Below are positions 54,405 through 63,830 of a stretch of 64,000 bases of DNA, one piece after another. A program made the translations under genes and the position numbers. The stretch spans positions 3,028,112-3,092,111 of the forward strand of contig OY755042.1 in assembly GCA_963576565.1 (NCBI GenBank), read 5' to 3'. This DNA comes from Aspidapion aeneum. Lineage: Eukaryota; Arthropoda; Insecta; Coleoptera; Brentidae. The notes below the pieces were generated by a model, which saw nothing but the letters and a program-made list of their open reading frames with translations, was not told the DNA's origin and made no database searches. Position 1 is the stretch's first letter, and each line of letters begins with the position of its first letter.

Positions 54405-54620
54405 TTTACCTTCCTAGCCCGTGCAACAATGGCTAGAGAAGGTATTGCTTTTGAGGAAAAAAAAATGTTTTTGAGATGACGCTGACGAGATGAAAATGTT
54501 TTATTTGGGCCTATTTTGACTTATCTTAGCAATATCGGCGTGACGTCTGTGTGTGTGTGTATGTGTTTGTGTGTGTGTGCGTTATGTGTGTGTGTGTGTG
54601 TATGCGTATGCCTCTGTGTC
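54405..54620. repeat. CTTCCTAGCCCG repeat with (TG)n tract
   Basis: TTTACCTTCCTAGCCCG, GAGATGACGC, TTATTTGGGCCTATTTTGAC and TTAGCAATATC match 835-960 in the same orientation; a TGTGTG tract follows at about 54547-54603. Confidence 0.65.
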
Positions 54621-54654
54621 TATAATAAAGCCTTTTTTTACAATCATTACAGTG

Positions 54655-54945
54655 TAGCTACTTTCGATTTTTTGTTTGGACCTTTTGTTTTTCAATCTTT
54701 TGTTTTTCGACCTTTTGTATTTTTGACTTTTTGTACTTTCGACCTTTTGGACTTTCGACCTATTGTATTTTCGACCTTTTGTACTTTCGCCTTTTGTATT
54801 TTTGACCTTTTTAAGTTTTGGCCTTTTGTTTTTCGACCTTTTGTATTTTCGGCCTTCTGTAGTTTCAACCTTATGTTTTCGACCTTTTGTGTCTTTGACA
54901 TTTTGTTCTTTCGACGTCTTATTCACCGCCCGCTTTTGTTTGGAC
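54655..54945. repeat. TTTTCGACCTTTTGTA word array
   Basis: About 15 units of ~17-19 bases (TTTCGACCTTTTG, TTTGACCTTTT, TTTCGGCCTTCTG). Inverse relative of 32405-32500. It generates Lys/Ser-rich open frames that are not genes. Confidence 0.8.
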
Positions 54946-56699
54946 ACCGTAATAAAATAATAGTAGGTAAATTATAAACCTCGGGACTGCTGTGTTTACT
55001 TTTAATCCCGCGGCAAGATGTTTTAAGCCCGATCGGAACGACGGCTATAATTTGCTAAGTGATTAAAAGGGACTTTAATGGCAATGTTTATAATTATACT
55101 AAAAATAATAATAATCATAAATTAAATAATTATTAAACCACTTACTCCGGTACTCTAGTTTTAGCATGTCAACCCCCGGTATATAATAATACAGTGGGCA
55201 GTGATAGTTTTCATTTATTTGGGGAGCATTGGGCGCGTTGCTAGGGTAGACATTAAACAAAAGTCAGTCAGACGCTAACAAACATAGAAAAAATCTGCAA
55301 AAAATAATATTTATTTCATAGCAAACTAAATAGGTTTAGTCGAGAAAATGTTCGAATTAAATTACTTAAAGATGGAACAAACGAGAAAACAAAGAATAAA
55401 GTCTATTCCTATTTTGAGATGAACATTGAAAAGGCCGCCAAAGAAACCAGCTTTCAGAGTACCGAAAATGATGCAAAAAAAAGAATGTCGAAAATTTCAT
55501 CGAAAAGGTATTCCTGTTTTACATCCTGGAGAAGTCTAGAAAGTTAAATGCTTCGTTTATATGGAGGCTATGCCAAAGGACACAATAATAATAATCGAAA
55601 CCAACCAAGTTAGCAGCAAAGTACAGTAAACTTCTGCCAAGCTGGAAGCAACCAGGAAGCAACAGAATAACCGTATCGTTTATCATGATAGCTTTTTGTT
55701 TTTTGTATTTTAATAAAATAAAATGATCCAAAAAACCTATATTTTGCCTTTATAGTTTTAAAGAAATTACTTTTAGCACAGGGGATAAAAAATACTACCT
55801 TAGTCCATGAAAAAAGGGAATAAACGTACACTTTTATGCCCTAGAGTGCATAAAGAAATTTATTAAATGATACAAAATCCAACAATAGTTTTTTATATTT
55901 TATAAAACATGTCAACTAGTTTTTTGTTTCTTGCGCTCTGTATATTGAAATCATAAAAAACTTAGTTTTTATATTCGATAATACGAAAGAGCATTATTTT
56001 AATGGTTTGTTTATTTGGACAGTCTAAATATATATAAGGGGTATGATAGACAGTTCTTTACGTAACATTTGTAAACTATTTTATTTTTTTGAACACAAAA
56101 AAAGCTACGTTCCTGACAGTGTCAGATTCGTCATATAACCAAAAATATTTAGCTGTCGTGTCGCTACCCTAAGAAGACACTACGTCTTCGTGATGCAGTG
56201 ACCCTAACCGTCACCCCTGGTATAAAAATATTATGTACAGACTTTTGTGCTGTCGCCATGGACATTAACCGCTACTCTCGGTATATGTTTTTGATTACGA
56301 CTGACATTGCCACAACAGATAAAAATATGACATACATGTAATTCGGCATTTTTCATTTGTGGTTGCAGTTTTTCGTGATTTTTCGACATTTTAGCTTATT
56401 TTAAAAAGTGTTTTTGCTAAATTGTGGCCTATCGGTAATTCAGAAATTTAAAAGAAAACAATTTTGTGTTCGTGGGTGCAGACTATGTTAGCAAGCGCTA
56501 TTCCCAAACGGAACCTAAAAAAAATACTTCGGCAAAAAAACTAACTTTGACGAAAGACGAAATTCACAAATATATAGTGTGTGATGGACACGTTGAACCT
56601 GGACGGAGTTTTAAATGTTTAGTTTTAAATGTTAATATTAGGAAAAACATATATTATTTCACTATACTTATAAAAACAATAAAAACGCCATTGTAAATG
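54946..56699. other. Intron, nothing firmly recognised
   Basis: A 76-codon + strand frame at 56466-56696 (VGADYVSKRYSQTEPK, DEIHKYIVCDGHVEPGRSFK) is unlike simple AT-rich noise but unassigned. No other coding signal. Confidence 0.35.
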
Positions 56700-56909
56700 C
56701 TATTTATATTTCATTTTTTTCGGTACACAGTCGAAGCTGATTTCTAAAAGTTTCACTCGTGCAGTAAGTCTTGTAATTTCTTGGTGTATTGCTGCTTTCA
56801 ATTCGTCAATGGTTCGGGAATAGTGTTCAGATATTCCCAAATTATCTGGAACTAAAACATGTCTACCAAGTGCGAAGTGAGTACGAAAAGTTCTTTGTGT
56901 CGTAATCAC
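56700..56909 (-). pseudogene. Internally deleted mariner-like transposase remnant
   Basis: The frame opens ITTQRTFRTHFALG, like the N-terminal helix-turn-helix (DUF4817) found in many mariner-derived proteins. It then passes directly to RTIDELKAAIHQEITRL, like the C-terminal TI..LK..I..EI block of the same family, and ends in KKMKYK. The catalytic DDE/D core between these blocks is missing, so this would be an internal-deletion derivative. No inverted termini were found. The assignment rests on two short blocks only. Confidence 0.4.
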
Positions 56910-58083
56910 AGATTCGTTATCTACTTTTGCTTAATGTCTCGATAACGAAGGCACGATGGCAAGGTAATGGCAAGCCGCGAGCTATCAACCAACTACGCGA
57001 AGCTTCTTCTCTCTTCAGTGATTCAGGCACAGTGGCAGTGCAAAATGTGGGAGACCATTATGCCGGATCCTGTTTAATTAAATGAATAACCGGCAATATT
57101 TACTATACTTTATAAGGCTTACGTTACATTTTTTTATTTTTCATGAAAAAACAATTAAAAAAGTTTCCGTTTATAGAAACCTATATTTGCAACATTATTA
57201 TGTATAAAGCATTGTAAAAGTATACATTATTAATTTAAGTTAAGGTAGAATGTGTAAATATTTTCTATGCACTAAGAAAAAGGAAATTACTGTAGAATAT
57301 TCATCAAAAAGCCTTTTTTTAACTAGAAAATTAGCCTCTCAAGGAAATTTATGTACCTAAGTGAATGGGAAACAAACTTTTAAACCTTATAGATTGAATA
57401 AAAATTTAACTTTCCTTTTTTTTATTGCTAGTAGTCATTAATTTAAACATTCTTTGATTAAGCTTCCTTATTGATTGGTCTTTTTAAGCAAATTGAGCTT
57501 TGACACAAAATAACTCATTCTTATCAGCGCGCATCGTTTAAATTTAAATCTATGTAATTGACAAATAGAATGAGTTTTTTAGTGTTAAAATTTAATTTGA
57601 TAAAAACTGTTCAAAACACTATATTAAAAGATGTAGCTTGATTGGAGAACGATTTCATTGATGGCTACGGGCATCCGGTATACAATAATTTGAAAAGCCA
57701 TCCTGTAGCTTAGAGACAAACTGCGCAAGCGTTATATTGTTTCAAATCCCCCTGTAAATGTTTAGTACGGTGCACAAAGTTGGAGAGGCGCTGATTCGTG
57801 CACGAAACCCCGGTATACTGGGTCGATTTAGTAATACAACTCCCACCGTGTAAGTGTCTGGTCTATCTCTGTCATTCGTCTATGATGCTGACTATATTTT
57901 GACAGAAAAAACGTACAGATAAAAACAACTCAAAGACATGCCAATTTTCAGTTTTTGTTGTTGCTGTCATTATGCACATGATAAACAAAGAGGTTGGAAA
58001 TATCACAAAAGTGTAACTGCCTATGGCAAGGACTATAGTTATCCGCTTTTTCAAAGGTAATGTCAAACGCATGGTGTACCACC
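56910..58083. other. Intron, nothing recognised
   Basis: A 75-codon - strand frame at 58099-57872 shows no known motif. No other coding signal. Confidence 0.35.
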
Positions 58084-58108
58084 TAAGGACACTCATCATA
58101 AAGGCATA

Positions 58109-58481
58109 AGGACACTCATCGTAAAGGCAAGCTTTATAGGAGGCGAAGCTAACGTCAGGCTTTCTATTTTTTGGTTATTATTTTTGACATGTTATCCTCG
58201 GTTTCGCATTGGCGGTTCTGTTTTATTTTGAAGATGTTGTTTTACACAGTATGAAGGTACCTAAACTATATATATTTATGTAATTAGATTTAAAAAGTTA
58301 TGCTGCAAACTATCTTGAAACTGTATCATTATTAAATAGATCCTTAGACTGTGCAGTGTGTTAAAACCACATTTTTAAAATAACAACGAGCCGCCAATAC
58401 AAAACCGAGGAAAACATGTCAAAAATTATAACCAAAAAATAGCTTCGCTACCTGTAGAGCTTGCTTGACGATGAGTGACCT
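58109..58481. mobile_element. TA-flanked MITE with AGGACACTCATCGTAAAG ends, copy 2
   Basis: The 373-bp unit is the inverse of 42029-42409. Flanks are TA at 58107-58108 and 58482-58483. The left terminal word occurs twice (AGGACACTCATCATAAAG at 58086, then AGGACACTCATCGTAAAG at 58109), a 23-bp tandem duplication of the end that also starts after a TA. Confidence 0.8.
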
Positions 58482-58483
58482 TA

Positions 58484-59150
58484 GTACCACCCACTCTTTT
58501 TATTTTGGTTGGTTGGGAAATCCAATCTCCAGCTGTGTTGATGTTTTGAGGTTTGAGGTAGAGCCGCGGAACTGTAAGCGCGCTGGTCGTTTTCTAAAAT
58601 CTGGGTGCAAAAATCCTTAAAAGGACGATGTAAAAATATTAATTTTTCCGAGCCACACAAAGACAATATAGAGGATTGGCACTCACCTTTTTAGTTGTTT
58701 CCGTCGTCCAGAGGAGCTCCTCTCGCTGGCCCAGTCGTTGCAGTCGATCCACACTAGAATCACTTGTTTGTGTAATGGTTTAGTTTGATTTTCTAAGAAT
58801 GTTATTGGATTTTTTGGTTAATAGTATTTATCACCATGTTGCGTGGTGATCTCGATAGAATACGACAGACGAATCTTTTTTGGTTACGCCTTTTTGCGCA
58901 GATTCATTTTTCGTAGATGGCGCTGGAGTTTTGCTTGTGCCAATCAAAATTGAAATTGTGTGGGTTTTCCGAATACGGGAATTTGGCGCAAAATTTGAAT
59001 TTAAAATTAAAGTTGCACGAACAAGCTGTTTTATAACTCTGGACGGGGCTGACCAATGAAAAACTTGATTTTGCGTTTTTAATTTCACCCCGTCTTTAAC
59101 GGTAAATTTATTGTTGCAAAGTAAATAAAAAGTGATTTTTATTGTTACAG
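58484..59150. other. End of the 56-kb intron
   Basis: No gene recognised; the 114-codon - strand frame here (59175-58831) overlaps the host exon antisense and shows no motif. The acceptor TTATTGTTACAG ends at 59150. Confidence 0.45.
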
Positions 59151-59262
59151 AGACCCGCCAGTGCTGAAGGCTCACAACTACACGGACATAATCCTGCGAC
59201 TCCCTAACGGAAAACGCATCAGAGATATACGATGGCTTTCCGTATGGTGCCGTCGATTTACG
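59151..59262 (+). CDS. Skeletor: Skeletor-type protein, exon encoding the second part of the DM13 domain
   Basis: A 112-bp internal exon. The acceptor TACAG ends at 59150, and the donor GTAATAG starts at 59263. One leading base completes the Arg codon split with the exon at 2562-2790; then 37 codons read DPPVLKAHNYTDIILRLPNG and KRIRDIRWLSVWCRRFT. The LRLP.GK.I.D..W.SVWCRRF signature is the C-terminal half of DM13, with the conserved Trp and Cys. The expected next residues (beginning V-N/D-F-G) would lie in a later exon outside the window. The phase match (2+1) and the continuous domain support joining the two exons. The donor is weaker than consensus at +5. A hairpin repeat starts 12 bp downstream. 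Confidence 0.88.
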
Positions 59263-59274
59263 GTAATAGTTATT

Positions 59275-59394
59275 TACCTAACAAGTGCGGAAAGTGATAC
59301 TTTTCCGCACGCGACGGAAGTTGCACGAACGACGCGGAGCGGAGTTCGGGCAACCGTCAAGGGCGGAAAAGACATTTTCCGCAAGTGTTAGGTA
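59275..59394. repeat. 120-bp hairpin carrying two Crypton-like palindromes
   Basis: The outer words TACCTAACA (59275-59283) and TGTTAGGTA (59386-59394) are exact inverses. Next inward lie two GTGCGGAAA...TTTCCGCAC-type palindromes (59284-59312 and 59360-59385). Then GACGGAAGTTGCACGAAC pairs imperfectly with GTTCGGGCAACCGTC. The whole unit can fold into one long stem with two side arms. The palindrome word is the one flanking the recombinase gene. Confidence 0.8.
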
Positions 59395-59560
59395 CAACAT
59401 TTTTCCTATGAACGTGGAAATCGTCAGTTTTTTAGAAAAAAAATAGTTTTTATCGGACAATTTTTTGGTCTTTTAGGTTAGAACACGCCAAGCACAAAGA
59501 ATAAGGAATGAAATTGATGCATTCTTCTTTAATAACTTAAAAATAAAGTTATAAAAAATG

Positions 59561-59614
59561 AGTGCGGAAAAGTTACTTTTCCGCACTAGTGCGGCAAAGT
59601 TACTTTTCCGCACT
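59561..59614. repeat. Left double palindrome (2 x 27 bp)
   Basis: Two abutting 27-bp units with 13-base arms and a central T. The second unit has one changed base (GCGGCAAAG). Candidate recombinase-binding site. Confidence 0.85.
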
Positions 59615-59730
59615 CAAAACTATTTTATGTAATTTTGCATAAAATTAAATAAGAAACTAAAGATTTGTTAATATTTTCTTTATTTTTTAAAATAATAACA
59701 GAAAAATCGGAAAACTTTAAACTAATTTTA

Positions 59731-60918
59731 CTATTTACTATAAAAATTAAAATTGAAGCTACAATTTGTAGCGCATTGCAGGTTCACTGCTGAGTCAGCT
59801 CCTTTTAAATGTGCTTTCATTTCACTGGCGTTTATAATTTGGCCCGTTTTTGAAGTAAAAATATGAGATTCCTGGATTTCCATGGATTTTACGACACTGG
59901 AACTTTCTTCTTGGCCTTGATAAATAATGGAAGATGGTGCCTCACTTTCAATGTGATCTAGCTGCAGATTCTGATACATGTTGTTTAATGGTTTTTTTGA
60001 TAAAATGTTTTCCGCAATTTTTTTCTTATTTTGTAGGGAATCCTCTATATAGGATTCCGCCACAGAAGTGGACTTCCAGCCCCCATGCCTTTTAATATTT
60101 GTGATATTGCTTCCTGCGTCAGCTAGCATTGTGGCCGATGATCGTCTAAAGCAATGGCCGGTGTACATTTCAGGATTTTTGAGGCCCAGATATCCTGCAA
60201 TGTTACTTGGCATTTTTCCAAACGTATTAATGCCGACGCATTGATTACCGCACTTTCCAGCTTTGTAGTTTAGGAAAAAACGATTTGTGGTGCAATTTAA
60301 AGGACGTAACGACTTGTATTTTTTATATAAAGCGATGTAGCTGTCTTCGCAAACCACAAATTTTCTACATACCTTTGTTTTAGTATCTGGTATGGTAATC
60401 AAGAGAATGTCGTCTTTTTCTTCAATGTTGTCGATGGTTAGTTTCGTTAGTTCTTCCCTGCGACACGCCCCAGCTACGCCGAAGATGGTGGCAACTTTCA
60501 TCATGAGATAAACCAAGTCTGGCGCTTGGGTCAAAAATTTTTCCGTGTCCTCCTTTTCAAATATTCTGGATTTTTTTGGTTTAAAGCCTTCATTTTTGCG
60601 TTTTAGAAAGGCTGTCAATTTACAAAAATTTTTAAGATCGATGTTATGTTTGACTTTAAGGACCATTTTAACCATGGAATACTTGGACCATAAAGTAGAA
60701 GGAGCTTTCTTCGATAAATAATAAAAATAGGCCAATATTACCTCCTCTTTTGAAGCAGCCACTGCTAAGGTCATACTCTTGCTTTTACACCATGATTCTA
60801 AAGCTTCGTATTCTTTGTTGTATCTTGGCGAAGATTTCTCGGGTATCAACGATAGTGTGGCCGCATTTGCTGCCTCCAAAATCTCCTGGGGCGTTTCCTG
60901 TTCGGAATCTGAGTCCAT
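59731..60918 (-). CDS. Crypton-like tyrosine recombinase
   Basis: The 395-codon uninterrupted frame starts MDSDSEQETPQE. Residues ~30-110 form a helical core-binding-like region (YNKEYEALESWC, EEVILAYFYYLS, LTAFLKRKNEG). The catalytic region shows GACRREELTKL (Arg 153/154), an IPDTKTKVCRKF beta-hairpin Lys (180 or 182), TGHCFRRSSATMLADAG (His 255, Arg 258), RHGGW (His 278, Trp 281) and the nucleophile Tyr 290 in ESYIED. All residues of a tyrosine recombinase are present, predicting DNA cleavage through a 3'-phosphotyrosine. A ~100-residue polar tail follows with no zinc finger seen. The gene sits between palindrome modules, about 115 and 370 bp away. It is probably a Crypton transposase; domestication is possible but unsupported. 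Confidence 0.88.
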   Translation of the reverse strand: MDSDSEQETPQEILEAANAATLSLIPEKSSPRYNKEYEALESWCKSKSMTLAVAASKEEVILAYFYYLSKKAPSTLWSKYSMVKMVLKVKHNIDLKNFCKLTAFLKRKNEGFKPKKSRIFEKEDTEKFLTQAPDLVYLMMKVATIFGVAGACRREELTKLTIDNIEEKDDILLITIPDTKTKVCRKFVVCEDSYIALYKKYKSLRPLNCTTNRFFLNYKAGKCGNQCVGINTFGKMPSNIAGYLGLKNPEMYTGHCFRRSSATMLADAGSNITNIKRHGGWKSTSVAESYIEDSLQNKKKIAENILSKKPLNNMYQNLQLDHIESEAPSSIIYQGQEESSSVVKSMEIQESHIFTSKTGQIINASEMKAHLKGADSAVNLQCATNCSFNFNFYSK

Positions 60919-61286
60919 TGGGTCAAAAATAGTGGATAATATTATACTATAACGACGCTGCAGCTCAAAAAGCTATCAAACCGTTTGTTTGTATTTTAAT
61001 TTGTTGCTATGGTATCTAAACAGTGATGCTATACTTACTCATAGCCACCTTAAAAATAATGACATCTACATGTTGGGTGTCAGTTCTGTTATTCTGTTAA
61101 TAGAGTGCTTGACAAAGTAAAAAACTGTCATTAATAAAGGCAGCTTCTAAAAAACTTTGCTTATTAATAGAGTACCTATGAGAAACAATAGTAATACTCA
61201 CATAATAAATATTGCAAAAAACTGTTTACTGTTATTGCAGTTCCATATTTTCATTAAAACTCATGTAAAAACAAAATTCAAGGGGC

Positions 61287-61403
61287 AGTGCGGAAAAGTA
61301 ACTTTTCCGCACTAGGGCGGCAAAGTAACTTTTCCGCACTAGTGCGGAAAAGTGCTACTTCCCGCACGCAAAAGAGTGCGGAAAAGTACACTGTTCCGCA
61401 CGC
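61287..61403. repeat. Right palindrome cluster (four units)
   Basis: Units at 61287-61313 and 61314-61340 are abutting 27-bp palindromes with central A. Then 61341-61369 (AGTGCGGAAAAGTGCTACTT...) and, after five bases, 61375-61403 (AGTGCGGAAAAGTACACTGT...) are 29-bp units with longer spacers ending CCGCACGC. No other stretch of the window outside 59275-61403 carries this word as a palindrome. Confidence 0.85.
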
Positions 61404-61495
61404 GAGTAGGAAAATATATTTTTTTAGTTTTCTCTCTTTGTCCAATTATGAATAACACAATAATCGCATCTTATAGGGATTTTGTTAAAAAAATC

Positions 61496-62700
61496 TTACT
61501 ACTACTACTATGTCGGTTTAGAACGTTTTTCTACGTTGTCCGACGCCTATTCTTCACCTCCTTCGATCCTGACAATCATCCTCTGTCAGATTCTTTTGAC
61601 TCATTGATCTTTGGATTGACTGTTGCCATTCTAGTTTAGGACGCCCTCTTTTTCTGCGCCCTATTGGTTGCCATTCTAGGACCTGCTTTGGTAATCTTTC
61701 GTCGTTCATCCGTTGTACATGGCCGTACCATATCAGTTGCCTTTTAGTGAAGTCATCCGTTATGCTTCCCTCGATTTCCATTCTCTCTTTTATGATCTCA
61801 TTTCTTATGTGATCTATTCTAGATATTCTCATTGATCTTCTTATTGCATCCATTTCGACACTTTCCATTTTTGTTTTGTATTTTTTTGTTACGCGACAAG
61901 TCTCTATTCCATACAACAGCGTGCTTTTGACCATTGTTTCATATATGTTAAATTTTACATTCTTTTTTATCTCTCTGCTCCATAAAATACAGACATCCAA
62001 TAACTTTTTTTGCTTTTACTATTCTTTTTTCCAACTCTTTACAGTCTGTTCCTGTCTTATCAAATGTGACACCCAAGTATACATACTCATTGCATGGAGA
62101 TATTGTTTGTCCATTTCCTAGTACTAACTCACTGGATTCGTTTCCAATACATAAGTACTGTGTCTTGTCCACGTTCACTGTTAATCCCCACTTTTGGTAT
62201 TCTTCTGTTAACTTTCTCATCATATACTCCATGTCTTCTTTATCATTAGCCACAATTACTTGGTCGTCAGCAAACTGTAGTGTGTATATGGTAAATCGGT
62301 CGTTAAGTTGTATTCCCATGCCGTGCACTTTACATTTCGAATTTTTTAGAGCTACTGCGATATATATTTTAAAAAGAGTTGGAGAGATACAACATCCCTC
62401 TCTTAAGCCTTTTTTTACCAGGAATTCTCTTGAAAGTCGATTTCGAATTTTAATTTTAGATTTTGACCCTTTGTATAATTCTTTTATCGCTTTTATGTAT
62501 GTATGATTGATATAAGTTTGCTCTAAAACTGTCCATAATTTTTCTACTGGAACGGTATCATATGCTTTTTGCAGGTCCACAAAGGTAACATGAGTCTATA
62601 TTTCTGGCGCTCCTTTTCTCAATTACTTGTTTAAGACAAAAAACATTATCACTACAAGATCTGCCTGCGCGAAACCCACTTTGCTCTTCTTCTTCTTGTT
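61496..62700 (-). mobile_element. 5'-truncated RTE-like LINE fragment
   Basis: Coding remnants on the - strand end at 61554, followed by a short 3' region and a TAGTAGTAGTAAG tail near 61496-61510. The 5' part is missing; it starts within the fingers of the reverse transcriptase. It sits about 95 bp from the Crypton palindromes. Confidence 0.65.
61554..62690 (-). pseudogene. RTE-like reverse transcriptase, frameshifted
   Basis: From about 62690 the first frame reads QSGFRAGRSCSDNVF and KQVIEKRSARNIDS. A shift near 62590 leads to DLQKAYDTVPVEKLW (motif A Asp), GLREGCCISPTLFKIYI (motif B), LQFADDQVIVA (catalytic FADD), GLTVNVDKTQYLCIG and YLGVTFD. A second shift near 61990 leads to the C-terminal domain: KSTLLYGIETC, QLIWYGHVQRMNDERLPKQV and a GRRKRGRPKLEW box, ending at 61554. 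This order suits RTE and related LINE clades. The endonuclease is absent. Catalytic residues persist, but two frameshifts and 5' truncation make it inactive. Confidence 0.75.
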
Positions 62701-63091
62701 CTTTCTTTTTCGATGATTACTTTGTTGGGTTGGGTTAAATTATCTACCCTTACATTTCTTTGTTATAATATAATGAATTTGGATTTTCACTAATCTTCGA
62801 GTTACCAAGGCTAAAAGAAAAACGGGTAAATTTCCTTTGATACGCCCATCGCTTTTATTATTATGATATCAGAACACTCAAAAAATTATTTTATGCTTTT
62901 TAGTCCATTTTATATAAGCTTGTTTTCAAAAAGTTTTTTTTCTAAATTTATTTTTTAATTTTTAGATTTGTCTAAGTGTATGCATTTCAGCTAGCGCATC
63001 GATATTGCAGGGATTCTTTCCTGTCAATTTTGAAATATCTAAGTCTTCGATGAGAAGGCCGTCCAACGATTTGATACTAAACAAAATACAA
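62701..63091. other. Intron, nothing recognised
   Basis: AT-rich, no gene supported. Confidence 0.4.
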
Positions 63092-63830
63092 ACTAAAATT
63101 TTACCCCCTCTTCGCCCTCCACGTTAGGGGGGAGATAGGCAGTCAGTGATATTACATTATTGGATTGTCATCGGAACTATAACGTTATGCGAAATTTAAA
63201 GTCAATCGGATACGTGGAAGTCAGTTGAAAGTAATCAGAAAAACTTGACATTCAATCATCCATTTTAAATCCGCCATATTGAATTTTTGTAATCTGATCA
63301 AAAATTCGTAATCCTCATCCTCAAAAACCCTCAGATACCAATTTTGGTGGAAATCCAACAAACTAAAATTTTACCCCCTCTCTGACCTCCAGGTTAGGGG
63401 TGAGGTAGGCAGTCAGTGATACCACATTATTGGATTGTCATCGGAACTATAACGGTATACGAAATTTAAAGTCAATCGGATACGTGGAAGTCAGTTGAAA
63501 GTAATCAGAAAAACTTGAAATTAAATCGTCCATTTTGAATCCGCCATATTGAATTTTCGTAATCTGATAAAAAATTCGTAATTCTCATCCTCAAACACCC
63601 CCAGATACCAATTTTGGTGGAAATCGGACAAACTAATAAAGTTTTACCCCCTCTCCACACCCCACGTTAGGAGGGAGGTAGGTACCCGATGAAACAACAT
63701 TATTGTATTGTCATCGGAACTAAGGCGCTATGCGAAATTTGAAGTCAATCAGATGTTTGGAAGTTCTTCAAAAATGAGTTGCAAGATTTGATTACATACG
63801 TACATACCCACATACATACATACAGGTGAA
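63092..63830. repeat. Tandem array, three 270-bp units, ending in (CATA)n
   Basis: ACTAAAATTTTACCCCCTCT recurs at 63092 and 63362 and, with a small insertion, near 63632, an exact 270-base spacing. Each unit also has ATTGTCATCGGAACTA, AAGTCAATCGGATAC and a CCAATTTTGGTGGAAATC word. The array closes in CATACATACATACA at about 63802-63824. The layout resembles 41241-41905 and suggests the 3' part of one element class. Confidence 0.8.

Larger units (their letters stand above)
59561..61340 (-). mobile_element. Crypton-like tyrosine-recombinase transposon
   Basis: A 1,780-bp interval with one intact recombinase gene, bounded by two 54-bp modules (59561-59614 and 61287-61340). Each module is two abutting 27-bp palindromes of the form AGTGCGGAAAAGT-n-ACTTTTCCGCACT. 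The modules match at 51 of 54 positions whether aligned directly or inverted, because the units are self-complementary. Cryptons use a tyrosine recombinase and lack conventional terminal inverted repeats, so these modules are candidate recombination sites. True ends are not proven and could extend to the palindromes at 61341-61403. Confidence 0.7.

Noticed and set aside
54516..54977. 153-codon + strand frame and 121-codon - strand frame
   Set aside because: Both simply read the TTTTCGACCTTTTG word array and the TG tract; no non-repeat sequence supports coding.
58831..59175. 114-codon - strand frame overlapping the second Skeletor exon
   Set aside because: No recognisable motif and it crosses a well-supported splice acceptor antisense; probably chance.
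61352..62506. + strand frames of 95, 81 and 146 codons
   Set aside because: Antisense shadows of the RTE-like remnant and palindrome cluster.
63092..63830. CRISPR-like regular spacing of repeats
   Set aside because: Units are contiguous 270-bp tandem copies without spacers, and the genome is eukaryotic.
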